NCBI GenBank assembly: GCA_014218235.1
Contig: CM024755.1
Coordinates: forward strand, 34,988,713-35,052,712
DNA length: 64,000 nucleotides
Source of the DNA: Colocasia esculenta
Taxonomy: Eukaryota; Streptophyta; Magnoliopsida; Alismatales; Araceae
Direction of reading: 5' to 3'
Shown: positions 12,665-24,245 of the stretch, one piece after another
Position numbering within the stretch: position 1 is the stretch's first letter
How the letters are laid out: each line of letters starts with the position of its first letter
Made by a program: the position numbers and the translations under genes
The notes under the pieces: model-generated
Told to the model about the DNA's origin: nothing
Seen by the model: only the letters and a program-made list of their open reading frames with translations
The model's database searches: none

Positions 12665-13115
12665 GAGGGTAAAGGAAGGACGAATGCCCTGCGCTAGGGC
12701 GAGACTAACTCAGAGGTCTTGAAGAATTTACAATTTTATTCAAAAATTAGAAAAACGCATGGGGACTAAAGCCCTGAAAGAGAGTAAAGAGAGGACGAAT
12801 GCCCTGTGTCGGGGCGAGACTCCGGGGTCTACGAAGAATGTACAATTTTATTTGGAAATTAAAAAGACAAGTGGGGGCTAAAACCCCGAACGAGGGTAAA
12901 GAGAGAACGAATGCCCCCCATCGGGGCGAGACTCCGGGGTTTACCAGAATTTATAATTTTATTTAAAATTTTAAAGAAATACATGGGGACTGGAGCCCTG
13001 AAAGAGGGTAAAGAGAGGACGAATGCCCTACGTCGGGGTGAGACTCCAAGGTCTACAAGAATTTACAATTTTATTTGGAAATTAAAAAGACAAGTGGGGG
13101 CTAAAGCCTCGAAAA
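12665..13115. repeat. About 115-bp tandem repeat in E2
   Basis: Roughly four diverged units. Each has AGAGAGGACGAATGCCCT, a GGGGCGAGACTCC block, a TTTACAATTTTATTTGG AT-rich middle and a short GGGGxCTAAAxCCCC inverted repeat. Confidence 0.85.
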
Positions 13116-13329
13116 TAGTGAGGGAAAGGTTGGATGACCTGATTGAAAATGGAGAGGAGGGAATTGTGGAAAGACTTTGGAGACTCTGGCGGGGCCGGAG
13201 GGATTTGGAGAAGAAGGAGGGCGTGATGCCCTGAAAAAGGAAAAGAATCCGGCAGGGCCGGAGAAGAGAAAGGAAAAAGCAGGCCGCGAGGGGTCAAAGA
13301 GGGAGGTGCGCCGCGTGGGGCGCGAGGAG

Positions 13330-13475
13330 GAGAGGTGCCGCGTGGGGCACAAGAAGGAGATGTGCCACGTGGGGCACGGGAAGGAGATGTGCCTCGTGGG
13401 GCACGGGAAGGGAGATGTGCCACGTGGGGCATGGAAGGGAGATGTGCCACGTGGGGCACGAAGGGGAGAGTAAGG
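13330..13475. repeat. G-box palindrome minisatellite in E2
   Basis: About six units of 25-30 bp built on GTGCCACGTGGGGCAC, which contains the palindromic ACGT core (CACGTG, G-box) recognised by plant bZIP and bHLH factors. Units are separated by GAAGGAGAT-like spacers. Translation of this array yields repetitive PRGTSP peptides that are not a real protein. Confidence 0.8.
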
Positions 13476-13689
13476 ATTACAAAAAGGGGCGCGATGCCCA
13501 GTATAAGAAAATGAATCATAAAAAAGATGAAAATAAAATGCCTCCTGTGGGGAGGGAATGTGGAGAACCCACGGGAAGGTGCTAAGGAGCACAAAAGATG
13601 ATTGGAATGAAAAAGGAGAAGGTGGAGGCCCCCTGGTCTTTTGCCTTGCCCGGCTCTTGCGTTTCCTCTTGGGAATCCGCCTTCTGACC

Positions 13690-14059
13690 CACAGGTACTT
13701 CCTCTCATAATGTGCCCAGCGGCAGATGATCTTGCTCTTCTCATCGGGATTGAACGGCTCTCAATGATTGGATTGTTGACTTCCATTGGAGTTTCAAGCA
13801 ACAATGGCAATTCCCTAAGAATATAGCTGAAAGAAGGAGTGGGGAGTTCCACTGATGGAGTTGGAAGCAACAATGAGGGGACTGTGCCCGAAGATTGTAC
13901 AATATTTAATAGGGAAAGGGGCACGACCTCTTGAGTAATTGATTGTGCTAAAGATTTGGCCTTGGAATACGTGAGCACAACTTGAATGGTTGACCTCTTC
14001 ACTAGAGTGGGAAGGTTCACAACAACGGTGTGAGGGGTCATGAGAACTTGAAGGGTTTG
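13690..14059 (-). pseudogene. gag: E2 gag, C-terminal part beyond the solo LTR
   Basis: Continuation of the E2 gag frame after removal of the solo LTR and one copy of its duplication. The codon interrupted at 17719-17720 is completed on this side and the frame runs on through the Met codon at 14039-14041. Composition is Pro/Ser/Thr/Val-rich with no enzyme motif. The true end is unclear; below about 13690 the frame runs into tandem repeats. The frame match is direct sequence evidence that the two parts were once one gene. Confidence 0.7.
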
Positions 14060-17000
14060 TGTAGCAACACGAAAAAAATTTAATACTTAAAAAATTCAAA
14101 ATAATAATTTCTTTAAATCGAAATAATAGAAACATACGTACCACTATCGTATGTGCAAGAATACATCAAAAAATTCTTTTAAAATTATAAATCAACCCCA
14201 GACATTATTTCTAAGTATTCTACTAAGAAATTCAAGTAACGAAAAATCTGATTGGCCAAGTGTACGTCACAATGTGACTAATTATCCAAATTGGAAAACT
14301 AAGTCGGAAAACTGTTAACACGGAAAAATAACGCGCCCATAAATCAAACGAACATGTCGGAGAGACTTCCAACATCATGAAATGATTACCTATTATTGGA
14401 ATTAGATCAATGGACCTCTCATGGCCCATGAATAAATTCAAGTAAGAAATGCAATAAAAATCTATAACTCTATTATTCCCTAATTAAAAGGGGAAATTCC
14501 CATAAGATAAATTCCATTAAGTAGTGGGCTTTGTTAAATGGACCCTCTAGAATTTATTGGGACAAAATATGGATTTTTAAAAGAAGAATCATAGGAAAAT
14601 ACCCTAAATTCGTAACTTAAATATTGCTTAAATAGAAAAGAGGTATTTAAGCATTAAAATAGCTAATTTAATATGGAATTAGATTCCTAAACCTACCTTA
14701 ATAGGTAGGCCACAAATTTAACTCCCATCCTAACCTAAATAGGAAGTGGAAAGCTTGGAAGGAGGTTAAGAAATAGGAAATTCAGAATTTAATGGGGGTT
14801 AGAGTCCTATTAGGAAATAACAACCCAACAAGCATAAATACTCTCCTAAATCCCTCATGGCCAGCCCTAGCTTGTTGCCAAGGGTTGCTGGACCAGGAGG
14901 AGAGGCCAAGGAGGAGGAGATCTCGTGGGGAGAAGACTCTCTCAAGCTCTCTCTCGTTCTTCAAGTTGTAGCCCTAGAAGAGAAAAGAAGTCAAAGGTAG
15001 GCATTCTCACGAGCAAAATTTAATTAAATCTGTCTATAGATTGTTCCATGCATCAGGAACAAAACTCCTTTTGTTTCATAATTTTTCGTGCACCCAATAT
15101 TTTCTTATTGATTTTTGAATCTCTACAAACCTCTTGACCCCGAACCTTCATGTTTAATTCATATCTCCTTGAATACTCTATATTATGCCTTGAAATTTTT
15201 ATTGAAGATACAAATGATTATTAGGAATCTTTCGCCCCTGAAAGCCCTAATTTTCATCCACCCTATCTTGCAAATTAATTCTTGCATCCCAACTGTACAC
15301 AGTCTTCTATTCTCCATGTTTGACTTGATTAAAGCCTGTCAAAACCATGACTGTTTTCAAATTTTGATTTAGTGGAAGTACTCTTACATGTCTAGATCGG
15401 TTTAGAACTAGTTTCGTAATTTTTCATACATTGTACAATTTGTTCTAAATTTTTGAAGCACCATGTGTCAACACAAGGCAACTCGGACTGCAATCCGAGG
15501 AGCTATCCTTTTCCCGCTCGAACTCAGGTACAAGACCTGAGAACGTGATGGCCCGATAGGCCGCGTTCTCAGGGCCATCGCGACAGCACCTTCCGTCGCA
15601 ATCTGATCGCGACAGGGTCTGTCGTCGTGATCTGCCTGTCTGAACTGATAAGCCCGTCGCAATCTGTACAAGGCCATGTCGCGTTCTCAGTTGACCCCGT
15701 CGCGACCCTTACTAGGGTACGTCGCGATCTGGGACTTTTGCTTGAAAACCCATAATTTGTGATGTTTTGACCCTCTACAGTGCTTGTACCTTCTATTAAC
15801 AGTCATACACGTAGTAAATATACTTGTCATAAATTGAACATTTGTGTGTGTTTAAAATACATACACATGACCACTTTCTATCTACAAATTTCTCTTACAC
15901 TTGCACTCACTTTGAACTATCCATAATGGCTTAACTTGGCATGAAATTATCTCATAATACATCTGGTAATTTATGTCAATTATATATTTAAATTTACCCT
16001 ATTTTAAATGTACTTGTCTACGATTCTCGAGATGTTTTAGGAGTACTGTTATCGACGCTCCACTATTCTAGAATTCCTCTAGAACGTTGAGCACTTGTTT
16101 CTATATACACCTTTTCTCTTGTCTTGGATGAACTCTCCGTCGGATACTCCTTCTGCCAGACTAGTGAGTCTTTGTTCAAGGCCTCCGTAAGTCTCCTCTG
16201 TCCATGGATTCCCACATGGTCGACGAGCTGGTTGTACCCTAACACCTATGATACCCTTTAGGGATTAACATGGTCCAAACGGCTATTAGAAGTTCTCTCT
16301 TATCTTGAATCACGCCGGACCTCTGGACCTGTGCTTAACATGGCCAGTGGAAGGGTCGTGAGTTCCACCTGACTGCCAACACCAAGTGCGCGTGTTGTGC
16401 AACTATTACTATCGCCTGTTTACTCGACGTGTTACGTGCAATGTCCACTAGCTCTCATCTATATTCTACTCGCTCATCTATTCATGTTCACTCTACTATC
16501 TCGTCTATTCATCTAGTACTCTCTTGGTACCCTTTGAGCTGTGTGGCTCCTACTGTTTTGTACTATTCATGACTGTCTAGCGCTAAAATGGGTCTTGTGA
16601 CTCTACTGACTTGAATGCATACTGCTGAGGGCACGGAGAGTGTCCAAGGGGCTCCAATCTAGTCATGGGGGTAGAGAGCCACCCGAAAATACCTGCAGGG
16701 GCTATTGACGGTGTCTGCATTTGCACCAGTTTTGACTGACTGTTCTGATTTAGCTAGACATCTGACTGTTACACTATTACTGTTAGTCTGTTAGTTTAGA
16801 CGTACTACACTGTTACTGTACTGCCACTGACTATTACTGAACTGCTACTGTCCTATTATTGAGTGACTACTGCCGTACTCTCTTCATGCTCTACTTGATA
16901 CTTGCTATCTTGAGTTATTGTGTTCTATCCTGACTTAGTCGCATTCAAAGTACTATATTCTCTCTCAGTTATCTACGGATAATCGAAGTGTCATTACTAT

Positions 17001-17718
17001 TTCGATTGACAAAAGTTAATCAAAAGTGCTATACTATCTTAATTGTTGAAAATCAATCAAAATGCAATTTACTCTTTACATGACCATCTAATATCTCTTT
17101 CCTTGCTATACATGTCGCTTGCTATTTCTTGACAATGATGTTACTTGCTATTGTTGTTATCGTTTCTATCGTGACTTGACTTTAATCATCGTGTTGTACT
17201 TCAATTGTCTGCTATTTGAACCATGTACTTGTGCTATTACTTTCTCAACTTTACATGACTCTCTCTATCATTAGTTACTCTGCCTTTTAAAGCATTAATC
17301 ACTTAAAGCCTGCTTGACTATTGAGATTTAAGTCCTACTGGGTATTATCGCTCACCCTTCGTTATTTGTTATTGTGTATCAGATAAGTCGGACAATGACG
17401 TCACACACACCAATGGGACGGGACCAGAGTGATGAGCGACCTGGAGTCAGTTGATGAAGTTGCCCTAGTACTATGGAGTCTAATAGTTATTGCTTTAGAT
17501 TTCTTTTCAATGTAATGATGTCATTGAGCCCTATGTATTGGCTCTGAATTAGTGGTTGTAATAGTCTTAGTGACTTTATAATGAAATGAAGACTTTATTT
17601 CAATTATTGTTCATTAGATGCTCTGATGTTTGTGTTTGTATGCGCAATTTACGTTGCCATACTTGTTGCTCACGTTTCCCTCTGATTTATTCCGTTGGTA
17701 AATTGGAGGGGCGTGACA
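14060..17718 (+). mobile_element. Solo LTR (about 3.66 kb) nested in E2 gag
   Basis: Begins TGTAGCAACACG and ends GGGGCGTGACA, with a perfect duplication GTTTG at 14055-14059 and 17719-17723. There is no internal coding region, no second copy of its ends and no polymerase, so it is best read as a solo LTR left by LTR-LTR recombination. Length and termini recall long LTRs of plant Ty3/gypsy chromovirus-type elements. A block at 15540-15740 repeats GTCGCGATCTG-like motifs. Orientation is inferred from the form of the ends. Confidence 0.88.
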
Positions 17719-17723
17719 GTTTG

Positions 17724-19682
17724 ATTCCCTATGAGTATGGTGAATTCGGTGCGGTTGGCAACCGGCATGCTTGGCATAGATATAGACGGCCTCTTGACGG
17801 CCACGATTAGAGGGGAGGACTTCCGCTCAGTGAATGTGCCCGGTATGGAAATGACGACTGGCATGCGAGGAATACAATCTCGAATTTTGAAAAGCCTGCC
17901 CGGCCCCGGGGCTTCCTTCTGCTGTACTTGCTTGTTGCTCCTTAAAGGGGTGCACCCGCTCTGACGGATGGGGGTGGATGTGGATGGAGTGGAAGGCTGT
18001 ATGGCCAGTGGAGGTGTGATGGTTATGAAGGGGAAGATTTGCTCGAGTTCGGTTGCCAATGGTGTCGACGTAGTGGGAGGTGTAACGATTGGTGTAATGG
18101 TGGGTGGAGGCTTAATTATGGAAGGCTTAATGGTAATGGATGGCAATGTAGGAGGGGTAGGTAAATGGCGTACGAACATGACCTCGGAAGGTTCATCCTC
18201 GTAGTACCAAGTGGTTTCGCAGATGGGTTGGCTGTTGGCAACTTCGGCTCGAGCAATAGGCTGTGGTGGAGGTGGAGGCTGATGTGGAGGTAGTTGTGGT
18301 GGGGGTATAGGAGCTGGCATGGGAGCCGGAGTAGGTGCAACATAGGTCACAGGAGCTTCTTCATGGATTGAGGCATCGTAGGGCCCAGTTGGAGGTTGAT
18401 GAGTCCGAGGAGGACGAATCAGTGGACGCCTGGGTGGAGGCATGTTGTGGTAGATGGGGATTTGTGGAGGTGTATATGATGTGGATGTTGTATGGTGGCG
18501 AGGTGGTGGTGGATGGCGTCCACTGATCCGTTCTCTCTCGGATTAATTTGATGAAAAGGTTCTACGATCGGGGAGTCCATTAAATTGACCTGGATGTAGC
18601 GCCCCCACTCGTAGAGCTCTTCCATCGTCTCAATTTGGTTCATGGCCAAGATGTGCCTGAACCTCGGAGTAGAGTTAGAAATGATTATTTTGACTTGCTC
18701 TGACTCCGAGAGCTCATGCTGCATTCTTGTGGACATTGACCTCCAACGGTCAACAAATTGTACAAATGCCTCGTCGGCCCTCATCTTCTCGGATACTAGA
18801 TCCGTGATAGAGAGATAGGGGCTGACGCGGTCTTTGTACCTCTGAAGGAATTTTTTATGAAGGGGGCAGAAGTCCCCTGCCTCACTTGGCTCTAGGGAGT
18901 AGAACCACTCGAGTGCAGGGCCGTCAAGAGATTTTCTAAATAAATATGCCAAGGTAATGGGATCTCGTTGCCAACGAGAAGACTCATAAAGGAATTCCCT
19001 GACATGAAGGTAGGGATTACCCGTGCCATTATACAGTCGGTACGTTGGCATCTCCGAAGGATGTATATAAATTTGAGGGAGAGCCGGCATGGCGGCGACG
19101 GGGTCACCCCTGGGGTTGGAAAGCTTATTTATTTAGTTCTCCAAATTGCTCAATTTCTAGAGAAGAGCATTTTGGAGTGGAGTAGGTTGCCGCTGGGCAA
19201 ATGAGGGAGTACATGGGGGTGGCCTTGAATTAGTGGGCCTTCCCAAGGGATGGTCCGTACAGACCGGAGCACGAGAGTGCAAATGGCCAGGGGCCGAGGT
19301 GATGAAGAATGTACAGGGAGATGTGGCGAAGTCGCCGGAATATACAAAGGCGAGTGCCTAGGAGAAGGAGAGGGAGGAGGAGTCGCACCCTCAACCAAAG
19401 ATTGGATCAGATTAAGTTGTTGAGGGGTGAGTTGATCAATTGCATGCAGAACATTTTACACAGTAGGATCATGGTGGGGGGGGGAGGCTCTTGTCGGGTT
19501 CTGATTGGAGGTATATGTGAGGGGACATCAAATTGGTTAGTGCGCGGTGTGCGCACGTAACCATAGGAAGTGGAGGGTTGTCCCTCACGGTGGTGAGATG
19601 GACGGACATGGGATTGAAAGGGTGGAGATTTAACACTATCCTCATAGTCCATATTAAGATTAGCATGGTGGTGTGGGTCCAT
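17724..19682 (-). pseudogene. gag: E2 gag, N-terminal and capsid part
   Basis: The likely start is the ATG at 19680-19682 (peptide starts MDPHHHANLNMDYED). The central segment 18419-19090 is a retrotransposon gag domain: motifs YNGTGNPYLHVREF, LDGPALEWFYSLEP and VDRWRSMSTRMQHELSE. A very Pro-rich region follows (18100-18440). At least three frames are used along its length, so two or more frameshifts have occurred. No zinc knuckle was found. The gene is cut at 17719-17723 by the solo LTR and continues at 14059. Confidence 0.8.
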
Positions 19683-20853
19683 TTTTAACAAGCAAGCAAA
19701 TAAACAAGTTGAACAAAGATTAAGTCAATCAGTAATGGTTCAAACAAGTTATAATGCTTAGCACTTATTTTTAGGAGTTTCACAATTAATTAATAGATTG
19801 AAAAATCATTATGTCACTCCAGGTAAGATCCTAGTTGGGTAGAGTATGAGTACTTCGGGGTGCAACTAGAATCACCACTCACCACGCAATAGGATAGCTA
19901 AATTCGGGTCAACGGAGGGGTACAACTAGCTCGGTCCACCGTGAGGGAATCCACGGGGTACGGAGACTTATGGCGTTCCGGGAGAAGGTTCGCTAGTCCA
20001 AAGGGACAGAATGCCCAATGGAGAGCTTGCCCTCGCCGGAAGGGTGTGTGGAGCCTAGGATATGAGGGAAGGAGGTCCCCTGACCAATGCAAAATGCCTT
20101 GTATGTAGTAGTTTATAGCAAAAATGACAGCAAAGGGGTGCGTTTTTGTCAGTTAGTAAAATCACGTCCGGTAAAACGGTCGCTATTTGACTTAATCGCG
20201 TCCAGTCACCTGGCTGCGGATCTGAAAGCCCCAGAAGGCTGCCAGAGCCGCGGTCGGTCCCTGTGGTCAGACTGTCAGATAGAAATGTGTCGGCCTTGGC
20301 CGCCGCGACAAAGAAGTGAAACGCGTCCGGTAAGGCGGACGCGTTACTAAACACTGAATCATGTCCTCTGTGTGGGACGTGATTCCAAAAAGACACCCGA
20401 GAAGAAAAAAATGAAAAGCAGGAAGCAAGGAAGATGTACAGAAAATAAAAAAGTAAAATGTATAGAGTCGCACCGGACTTAGCTGCCGCGACAACAGAAA
20501 CACTTCGGCTTAGGCCGCCGCGACAAGGAAAACAGTGATGCGTCGGCCTTAGCTGCCGCGACACGAGACAAAGACGCGTCTGGATAGCCGGCCGCGTTCT
20601 TACACAGAATCACGTCCTCTGTGTTGGACGCAATTCCAAAGGCAACCCGGAAACTAAAAAAAGATAGTAAACATGTGATATGAATGCAACAATACAAAAA
20701 AAAAAAAAAAAACTAAACTAAACTAGACACACAGCATGCGGCATGGTATATGTATAAAAAAGGACAAAAGAAGGAGAGGCACGCGAGGGCGCCGAGGAGA
20801 GTGCCATGTAGGGCATGAAAGGGGAGGGTAATCAAATGGAAAGCGTAAAAGAA
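19683..20853. other. E2 leader (5' untranslated region)
   Basis: Between gag and the primer-binding site. It contains repeated CGCGTCCGG and GCCGCCGCGACA motifs (20160-20640) like those inside the LTR, and a run of 19 or more A residues near 20697-20712. No ORF of interest. Confidence 0.65.
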
Positions 20854-20871
20854 GTCCCACCGTGATCACCA
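20854..20871 (-). promoter_or_regulatory. E2 primer-binding site
   Basis: Minus strand reads TGGTGATCACGGTGGGAC, three bases inside the 5' LTR. It begins with TGG, the complement of a tRNA CCA end, and the rest is consistent with an acceptor and T-arm. I did not assign the tRNA. Confidence 0.6.
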
Positions 20872-20874
20872 ATT

Positions 20875-22637
20875 TGTAGATATCGCTTTGAGTTTGTCGG
20901 GAACTCCGAGCGTCCACAAAGAGGGATATGATCGGGGTGGGGTGTGATCGTGATCGCCAGGCACGCGAGGGCGCCGAATGGAGAGATGCACAACGAGGAG
21001 TGCAGGTGGAATGGGTGATCGCGGAGAATACCTGTTGGAGCGTGGGAGGTTGCGCGGGGGATGTGGGTCCTTTCTTCCTCTATGAACATGGCCGGCCGTG
21101 GTAGAGGGCATTTTTCGTGTTGATTACCCTGACAAGAAAGACAAAGAGAAAAGAAGGGGATTAGCCACGTGTGTAGTATACAATCCTAAAATTAAAGAAT
21201 AAATGAAATGAAGGGCATGAGGAACGACTTACCGTGTGGTGGCTTTTAAACCTCTAAAAATGTAGGTGTGTGTGTGTATGCATGCATGTGTGTGTGTATA
21301 AAAAAAGAGGAGTATAGGGGCCACGTGGGGCCCGGAGGAGGTAAATGAAAAGAGCCACGTGGGGCCCGGGGGAGATGAAATGTAAACTTAAAAGGGAGAA
21401 AGGGGAGGGGGTGCTTCCCCAAATGGTAGATGGCACGGTGGCGCTGCCGGTTGGACAAAGGAAGGAGGGGAAGATGATTCCGCCTCGCTCCGCTCCGGTG
21501 CATGTGGAGGAAGACGACGGGGATGCCGGCTCCCAACTCCGAGGAATGGGGACGTAGCTTGGCGTAGAACGTCCCCTTGGACCGGGGTCGAGACGGGAAT
21601 CTGGCAGGGCTTCTCTACTTTCTTGGAACCCCCCCCCCTTACAAATGACCCTCAGGGGTCTATTTATAGGCAACAGATCCTTGAATCGCGCCGGGTACAG
21701 AGGATGTGACTATAAGGTTGAATCGCGTCCGACCGGCACACTGTGATTAAGAAGACCTTGATTTGACAATGGACGCGGTGATTGCGGTATGGCGGCCACG
21801 TTCAGAATCGCGTCGGGGATGACCGCCTCGTTATTGAAACGCGTCGACCTACCCCACCGCGACTTCAATTTGAGCACGTCGGCCATAAATGCGATGACTT
21901 CTGGGGGGGTCTAGGGGTACGGTGCTGGACCTAATCACGGCGACTCAGGCGGACGCGATTCAGAGATTTCACGTGATTCCAAGGTACGGGCGCTCGAGTG
22001 CGACGAGTTTTGGGGCCTAGGGCCTAATCGCGTCGGCACAGTCCGACACGTCTCTGATTTGAAACGCGTCGGCACATCACGACGCGATAAAGTATTTCCA
22101 TATTTTATTTATGAAAATCCTGCCAAAATCGACATTGGAATCGCGTCGCCTATGGCAGACGTGTTCATGAAGTGGCAATGGGCAGTCTCCGTAAATAAAA
22201 TAAGCAAATTCCTTATCAGGACCCTTTTGCCTAGTCGCGCCCAGCATGCCCAGTGCGATAATGGGAATCAGTGGAATCACGTCCACCATGCCGGACGCGT
22301 TTCGGAATGCATCCGCCAGACCTGTCGCGACAAGGGCCAGTCAGCCTGGTCGCGCCCAACATGCCCGGCGCGACTTGATGGAGTCGCGTCGACCATGCCG
22401 GACGTGTTTCAGATGCGACCACCAAACCCGTCGCGACTTCATGAACGTGCCTCAAAGACTCGTCGCGACTTGAAATGAATGCCTATTTTATTAAATAGAC
22501 CCCGAGGATAGGGGGGAAGCACCAGGGAAGGATGGGTGAGGTCCGGAATACTCTTGCAAGGCAAAATGAGGGCCATTTGTGGCATTATGGCGCAACATGA
22601 AATTTGCCCGCGGTGGAGTCAAATTTGCGTGTCTACA
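20875..22637 (-). repeat. E2 5' LTR
   Basis: 1763 bp, collinear with 8610-10296 but with substitutions and small indels. TATA motif at 21661-21668 on the minus strand. The region 21680-22450 repeats AATCGCGTCsG-type motifs every 40-70 bp. Confidence 0.93.
21661..21668 (-). promoter_or_regulatory. TATA box of E2 5' LTR
   Basis: TATAAATA on the minus strand, at the same place as in the 3' LTR. It would start the element's genomic RNA about 30 bp further toward lower coordinates. Confidence 0.6.
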
Positions 22638-22829
22638 GTTACCACGCAGGTCATCTGGAACTGAGAAAAGTCCCGACCAGGGGTTCACGCTGAACACCTT
22701 TAGCTTTAGGGTTTAGGTATCGCACTAGCCTTTTGAGCTGAAAAGCCTCGACTAGGGAGGTCCTGAATACCCTTTCGAGCAGACTGAAAGAACGGAAAGA
22801 AGAGAAGTAGGATGTCGTGCAAGAGGCTT

Positions 22830-24245
22830 TTACAAATAATAAGCCTTTAGATTGGATACGTGCCAGGTCCTGGGTATGGCTTCGCCACTAGGAGTAGTCA
22901 GGTTGTAGGAGCCTTTTCCAAGAACATGGGCAACCTGATAAGGTCCTTCCCATTTCAGGGTGAGTTTTCCGATTGCTCTTCGGGGATCCAATGCCGAGCA
23001 ACGGCATAGAACAAGGTCACCTTCGAAGAAGCGCCGCTCTCGAACTCAAGAGTTGTAGTATTGCGCGAGTCGCTGTTGGTAGGAGACTAGCCTAATGCTG
23101 GCATCACCTTGGCGTTCACCGAGCATGTCTAGGTTCTCCCTGAGCGCACGGTTATTGGCCGCCTCGTCGAAGTGCGTTGTTCGAATAGTGGGGAGAGCCA
23201 CCTCTAAAGGCACGACTGCTTCTATACCATAAGCCAAGTGGAAGGGGGTCTCTCTAGTGTCCACTCGAGCAATTGTTCGGTGGCACCATATCACGTTAGG
23301 GAGCTCTTCGATCCACGAACCGCCTACAGCTTCAACCCTTGTGCGTATCCCGTACAGCAGTGTTCGGTTGGCATTTTCGACCAGACCGTTTGCCTGGGGG
23401 TGCGCTACTGAAGTGAAGTGGTTGTAGATGCCGAGCTCAGAGCATTTTTGCTTGAAGAATGTGATGTCGAATTGCTTCCCGTTGTCGGAGGTGATCACCT
23501 TTGGGACGCCAAACCGACAAAGGATGTTCTTCCATACGAACTTCCATGCAGTCTGGTCGGTGATTGCGGCAACAGGTTCGGCCTTGATCCACTTGGTGAA
23601 GTAGTCGATGGCCACGAATAGGAATTTCTTCCGCCCTTGAGCCTCTGGGAAAGGACCCAAGATGTCAATTCCCCATCTGGCAAAAAGGCGTGGCTCAAAG
23701 AGGGTATGCAGTTGTTCGGCTGGCTGCTTCATGAGCTGTCTAAATTTCTGGCATTCCAGACACCATATGGCATAGGACATGTAGTCCTTTTGCAGAGAGG
23801 ACCATCAGAATCCTGCTCGGAGAATGCTTCGTGCCAGTGTTCTGCCCCCCAAGTGGCTTCCGCACAGGCCTTCATGGACCTCTTCGATGGCCGGTGTTGC
23901 CTCTATGGGGCTAAGGCACTGTAGAAGAGGTCTTGAGAGGGATTATCTGTACAGATGGCCTTCGATGAGAGTGAACTTTTGGCAGCGTAGCCTGATCTTG
24001 TGATCCTCGCTTTGGTCGGGCGCAAGCTCTCCGCGAAGCAGATAGGCCATGAGGGGATCCATCTAGCTTGGCGCTAGAGGGCTAGCCTCAATAGCTGCTA
24101 CATCTACTTCAGTGCTCGGTGAAGTGAGCTCTTCTATGAATATGGAGCGAGAGGGGGCGATGTCGCCTGAAGACGCCAGCTTGGCGAGTGCATCGGCCCA
24201 CGCGTTCTGCTCCCGTGGGACATGTATAACTTCAAAGTATAGGAG
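22830..24245 (-). pseudogene. int: E1 integrase and C-terminal tail
   Basis: Shows an N-terminal zinc-binding region ending CLECQ, then the catalytic core with WGIDILGP (first Asp), ITSDNG (second Asp) and, exactly 35 residues later, GLVENAN (Glu): a complete D,D-35-E triad. A C-terminal domain follows (KLTLKWEGPY, TWHVSNLKAYY) and ends at a TAA at 22830-22832. In-frame stops interrupt it at 24063 (TAG), 23943 (TAA), 23805 (TGA) and 23046 (TGA). The start of this region also carries the end of the second RNase H (NAWADALAKLA). It is in the same frame as all upstream gag-pol. Confidence 0.92.

Larger units (their letters stand above)
8610..22637 (-). mobile_element. E2: gag-only LTR retrotransposon (TR-GAG-like), nested in E1
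   Basis: Flanked by GTTAC at 8605-8609 and 22638-22642. LTRs of 1687 and 1763 bp start TGTAGATA and end GTGTCTACA. Gag on the minus strand and a primer-binding-like sequence beside the right LTR set the orientation. No protease, reverse transcriptase, RNase H or integrase coding is recognisable in the roughly 6.9 kb interior that remains after removing the solo LTR, which is mostly tandem repeats. This fits non-autonomous terminal-repeat elements with only GAG, which need enzymes from another element. Confidence 0.93.

Noticed and set aside
13082..14041. Long minus-strand frame of about 319 codons treated as a gene
   Set aside because: Only the part above about 13690 is gag. The rest translates tandem repeats (PRGTSP units) and spacer.
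14060..17718. Complete small element with two LTRs
   Set aside because: I found no internal copy of its ends and no primer-binding or coding region, so a solo LTR is the simplest reading.
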